A stretch of DNA of 64,000 nucleotides, taken from assembly GCF_910592395.1 (NCBI RefSeq), contig NC_088318.1, positions 2,978,001 through 3,042,000 of the forward strand, read 5' to 3'. Every line of letters starts with the position of its first letter. The first letter of the stretch is position 1. Positions 59,954-64,000 of this stretch are shown piece by piece. The notes under the pieces are model-generated. The model saw nothing but the letters and a program-made list of their open reading frames with translations. It ran no database searches and had not been told where the DNA came from. The DNA is from Lineus longissimus (lineage: Eukaryota; Nemertea; Pilidiophora; Heteronemertea; Lineidae). A program made the translations under genes and the position numbers.

Positions 59954-62866
59954 CGATTAATTAAAATGGCGACCTACCTTGCCGTTGATTGCTTGATCAT
60001 TGTGCCACGACCTGTATACAACAGCGGACACCGAAGCATGAACCTATTACAGCAGTTGTACTAAACACCAACCCAAACATGTCTTAGCCTTAGGCCCTTC
60101 AAAAGAAATGTCAGTTTCTTGTCAGGGCGCTCATATTTTCAGATTCCAGATTTTCAGACTTTCAATTCCTGATAGTTACTTTTATGAAGCAATGTGAATT
60201 GTGTAACATCGCAGTAGCTTATCAAACACTGAGAAAGATAAGCATAAAAAATGAGTGTCAACTTCGGGACTCACCCAAAAGACAATATCGGGGAATTTGC
60301 GATGTAGGAAGAAACCAGATAGTTGATACTGTTCCTTCACAAATTTGCCCAGAGAATAAAATATTTCCAAACTCTTTAGTACACAATGTGTATGATTGAC
60401 AGAAGAAGTCTTTCAATAAGCCGTTTTCAAAATCTAACAGTGAATTAATTTAGCTTGGCCTTCGCCTACCCGTCAGCATTGTCTGGCCAATACGAGCAGC
60501 CAACCAGTCCACAGGAGTACACCTGACTGCCCCTCTTGTTTTCTAATTCTATATTTGACAAGTGCCCATTAAAGCTATTATTCTTGGGTTATTGTGATTG
60601 GCAAACTTGGGCAGAAAACCTCCCTGGCCACCAGTGATTACCCTAGTTTAGCCAAACAAGAATGGCGGTGTTAACTTCGTTTGAATTTAATGGAGAATCC
60701 AAATCTTGAGATATGAAAGTTTATTATTACAAACCTTTTGAGACTAGCACTTGACCCTTGGGAACTGAAAAATACAAACGAGGGATAAATTACAACCGGT
60801 TTTTACGAATATTTCACAAAAGGGTCCACAGATGCCACTGTTATCTGCTGTTCACCTGTAAAGGGGCACGGAGTTAAAACATGTGGGACACAGAATTGCA
60901 CAATGATTCCATAAAGGGTTCAAATCAATGAGATACGACAAACAACTTTCACTATTATCTGTTTCGGTGACAAACAAATTGAGTTTTGAAAATACGAGAG
61001 AGGTCAGGTTGGAGTCAAAAGTGTTCCTTTGGTCGAGGTGGTGGGAATTATAGTCAGTGAAACAGCACAGTCATACTAGTCGCACAAGGGGACAAATGCC
61101 CCACCAAAAAGTGTCTTTGCTGATGCAGATTTTTTTTACGCCGAATGAAGTGTCATAACCAATAAGCTCACTGCAGGCCTGAATAGATACATGGAAAGGT
61201 TGGTACAAGGTATTTCTGGAGTCAAACAAAACCTACTGGAACACAACAACATGTTGTCTTTGGTGATTGAAATCTACTGTAAAATACGATTTAGAACAGA
61301 AATTTTTTTGTATGGATAAGATACTCTCTTGAGCACAACAACATTTGTTTTTTTGAGCGATATCGGTATTTTCGTCTGAGTAAGCCCCCAATGGAAACAC
61401 CGGTTTCTAGCATTTGTCGGAGTTGACTGCTTAGTTCAGTGACCACATCAAAACATCACAGAAACATGAATCCTAAAGCCGAATCTCCCAAAGCGTTTTA
61501 TCGTATCATTTCAAAATTTCGCAACTGAAAACGTTCGGGGGCCAGACAAAACACAACCACTAGACAAGACATTTGTATTCGAATAACGAATCTCGCCAAT
61601 GAAAGGAGTATTCAACTAGGAATTGTCAGTCATTTCTTTGATTCCCTAAGCCCTCATTAAACTTTTAAGTAAATTTTACAAGTCTGAGGCAAAGGTCTAA
61701 TGAACACTAATTGGTACGCCGTCTAACAATCTTCAGGCAGTGCTCTGCTCCGAATTTAACTAATTGGCGGCGGTTATGCGAAAAAGGGACCTTCGAGTTC
61801 GACACGCAATCACCGAAATATTTTAGCGGTCAACAAGTCAGAGAAAGTAATTATGTTTTTTTAATAGACTTGGCGTATGTAATCTTAGGTTTAGTTTAAG
61901 ATGGTTTAAAAGTTTTAAGGAAATTAGGCCAATAATTACTAAGATTTCAGCAATCCTTTTTTATATGTGCCAAATTACCCACAATAATTACTTTGATTAG
62001 ACCTGGAAGTTGAAAAGGATCAATTCGATTTTGTCTAAGTTAGATCTTAATTATTTGTTCTTTCGGTGTCACATGCATACTGAAGTGACCCATTGCTCTT
62101 CAGACTATATTTGGGCCAGTTACATCTATACTGTAGGAGTACACTGGGACCGTTGGGATACGAACCCTGGGCCTCAAGGTAATGCAAGATACTGATAAAA
62201 CATATCTCATCTCATTCCGTCTGATTCAATGTTGGTGCAAGTATTCTAAACATGCCCGATGATAATTAAGTCAACAAATTATTACAGGTCTCAATCAGTC
62301 TGAAGTATTGCACTCACACTAGCCCGCCATACAGCACGGTTTAAAGCTTTTAAAACCAGACAATGACCGATACCAATTGAGCATATATCACAGGTACTAA
62401 AGCAAAGCAACAATTATAGGGGCTTTGTATTATGCAGTAGGACAATTCAGAGCGTCTTTATACGATGTCTATAAATTGATAGAGAATGGGCGGCCATTGA
62501 AATACCGCGCATTGTGTACCCTGAATATCAAATAGCGAAATGGAGCCATGATCAGTTAAGTTGAAAAATAATGAATTCTTGTGCATGCAAATATGAAGAT
62601 GGAAAATTAGGTCGTCAATTCTGCGCATTTGCCCGCGGACAATTTCTATAGTCTTATTCATTTGTGACAGTGCGGCATTATGCGGCGATCGTCATTATCA
62701 TAGTCTTGGTCATATTCAAAAGATTTTTGATAACTTATGTCTATCAGTGAGACAGGTTAATGCCGCCATTTTTCGTTTTTTCAACATTTGATTGTTCGGT
62801 TTGCATTTTAATCAGATGATCTGTTTTGAGTAAGATCACATAAATAAGTGTTCTTTCATGTGAAAG
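59954..62866. other. Upstream region: no gene seen
   Basis: AT-rich non-coding DNA. No exon, RNA gene or repeat is recognised. Confidence 0.6.
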
Positions 62867-62891
62867 AACTGAAAGAACTGCTCTTTCAGTT
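62867..62891. other. Perfect small hairpin
   Basis: AACTGAAAGA and TCTTTCAGTT pair over 10 bp around a 5-nt loop, about 40 bp before the 72-bp array. Confidence 0.7.
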
Positions 62892-62929
62892 TTTTTACTG
62901 AACCATATGTAGGAGAATTTACAGGATTA

Positions 62930-63280
62930 TGGAGTGGGTTGGTGAGAAGAAAATGGGTTGCTTCAAGCGATCTTGGAGTGAGTTGATGAGACAAATATCG
63001 GTTGCATAAGTGATCTTGGAGTGGGATGGGTTGAATCAGTGATCATGGAGTGGGATGGGTTGCATCAGTGATCTACGACTTGGATGATGAGATGAAAGTG
63101 GGTTGCATCAGTGATTATGGAGTGGTATGGGTTGCATCAGTGATCTACGACTCGGATGATGAGATGAAAGTGGGTTGCATCAGTGATTATGGAGTGGTAT
63201 GGGTTGCATCAGTGATCTACGACTTGGATGATGAGATGAAAGTGCATCAAGTGATCTTGGAGTGGTATGATATTCACCAG
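62930..63280. repeat. 72-bp tandem array with degenerate leading units
   Basis: GTTGCATCAGTGATCTACGA starts at 63059, 63131 and 63203, exactly 72 bp apart, with near-identical units. Shorter decayed relatives (GGGTTGCTTCAAGCGATC, GGTTGCATAAGTGATC) fill 62930-63058. One plus-strand frame (63050-63409, starting at GTG) reads through with a repeated WVASVIYDLDDEMKVG peptide, but 72 is a multiple of three and no ATG or known family supports a protein. Confidence 0.88.
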
Positions 63281-63409
63281 TTCGACAAAACATCGATAAA
63301 GTCGTATTCACACTCCTTGGCCTTGCACGGACTCAATTTCCTTGGACAGCATGGAAAGTTACCCGCAGATTTGAAGAAACGACAACTTCTTAGTCATTTC
63401 GTTTTCTGA

Positions 63410-64000
63410 TAGCAGAAAGATAGTAACTTCCTGATGGTTCACATATGCACATCTATTAAAAATCAAGTTTTGGCTAAGATGATTAATGGCATCTCGTGAC
63501 ATCCTAATAATGTAGAACATTTCAATTGCTTGATACCCAGCCAACTTGGTCTGAATCGTAGGCCATAACTGCCGTTTCTTAAACAATGGCGGCCAGCGCA
63601 AGAGCATGACCACGAGGAAGGTGTCGCGGTATATTCGTTATGCAAATAACCCGCCATAATGAAGAATGCACGCTGTTGTTCGTCATGATCTTTAGAAACA
63701 AGTTTTACTGGTTCCAACCTGCTCAAAACGTGAACAAACAATAGCACTGTATAACCTTATTCTTATAATGATCATCAAATTCACGGGCCATAATTAGATG
63801 GTGGATCCGGCCTATGTTCCAAGAGGGGCATTTTGATATAAATTCATATGTCTATGTATACAATGTAAGCCAATGAATGACACATTCGATGCACATGGAG
63901 AATGTGGAGTGGGAAATCAGGGACCACCTAGACTGGCAGACTGGAGAATGATGATGGGGCACAGCTAGGTGCCAACCACAGCGATTTCTACAGAGGCAGT
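63410..64000. other. Right edge: no gene seen
   Basis: Non-coding DNA with a few GCCAT-containing motifs (AATGGCGGCCAGCGC near 63585). Nothing further is recognised. Confidence 0.6.

Noticed and set aside
62120-62190. A DTNPGP peptide resembling the 2A-like motif of some invertebrate LINEs, and in reverse complement a tRNA B-box-like GGGTTCGTATCCC
   Set aside because: The 2A consensus needs an acidic D-V/I-E before xNPGP, which is absent. No A box, anticodon arm or SINE body accompanies the B-box-like string.

Overview
This window is animal nuclear DNA. About 8% is protein-coding and the rest is AT-rich non-coding sequence with decayed mobile elements, minisatellites and dense TAATTA-type motifs. 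The coding sequence all belongs to one minus-strand gene, an invertebrate co-ortholog of the vertebrate zinc finger homeobox genes ZFHX3 (ATBF1) and ZFHX4 and of fly zfh2. GT-AG introns, LINE 3' fragments of a kind common in marine invertebrates and very long introns point to a bilaterian invertebrate. A lophotrochozoan is my best guess, but the sequence does not settle the phylum.

Gene layout, read right to left: a 5'UTR piece (40088-40144), a giant first coding exon (37030-40087, 1019 codons, nine zinc-finger motifs), an 18.4 kb intron, a 123-nt acidic linker exon (18480-18602), a 14.5 kb intron, a 417-nt exon with two fingers (3593-4009), a 1.9 kb intron, and a large exon (1-1704, eight finger motifs) that runs off the left edge. 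All three introns are phase 1. The joined frame stays open for 1767 codons with no conflict. The homeodomains expected in this family are not in the window and should lie to the left. A good acceptor at 40145/40146 suggests a non-coding first exon further right, so some or all of 40-64 kb may be a 5'UTR intron.

Non-coding layout: intron 3 carries diverged tandem duplications. Intron 2 holds a 186-codon open frame of unknown meaning, a 63-bp in-frame minisatellite, palindrome clusters and a homeodomain-site-rich block. Intron 1 holds a CpG-rich islet, an RFX X-box and a MITE. The upstream 24 kb holds two LINE tails, a near-perfect 223-bp palindrome, a 64-bp tandem array with a solo copy beside that palindrome, several other minisatellites, and a TATA plus YY1-like promoter candidate near 48.7 kb. 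A TIR element family has three copies, in intron 2 (twice) and upstream. The window fits a developmental transcription factor locus embedded in its own regulatory DNA. I saw no second confident gene, RNA gene or CRISPR array.
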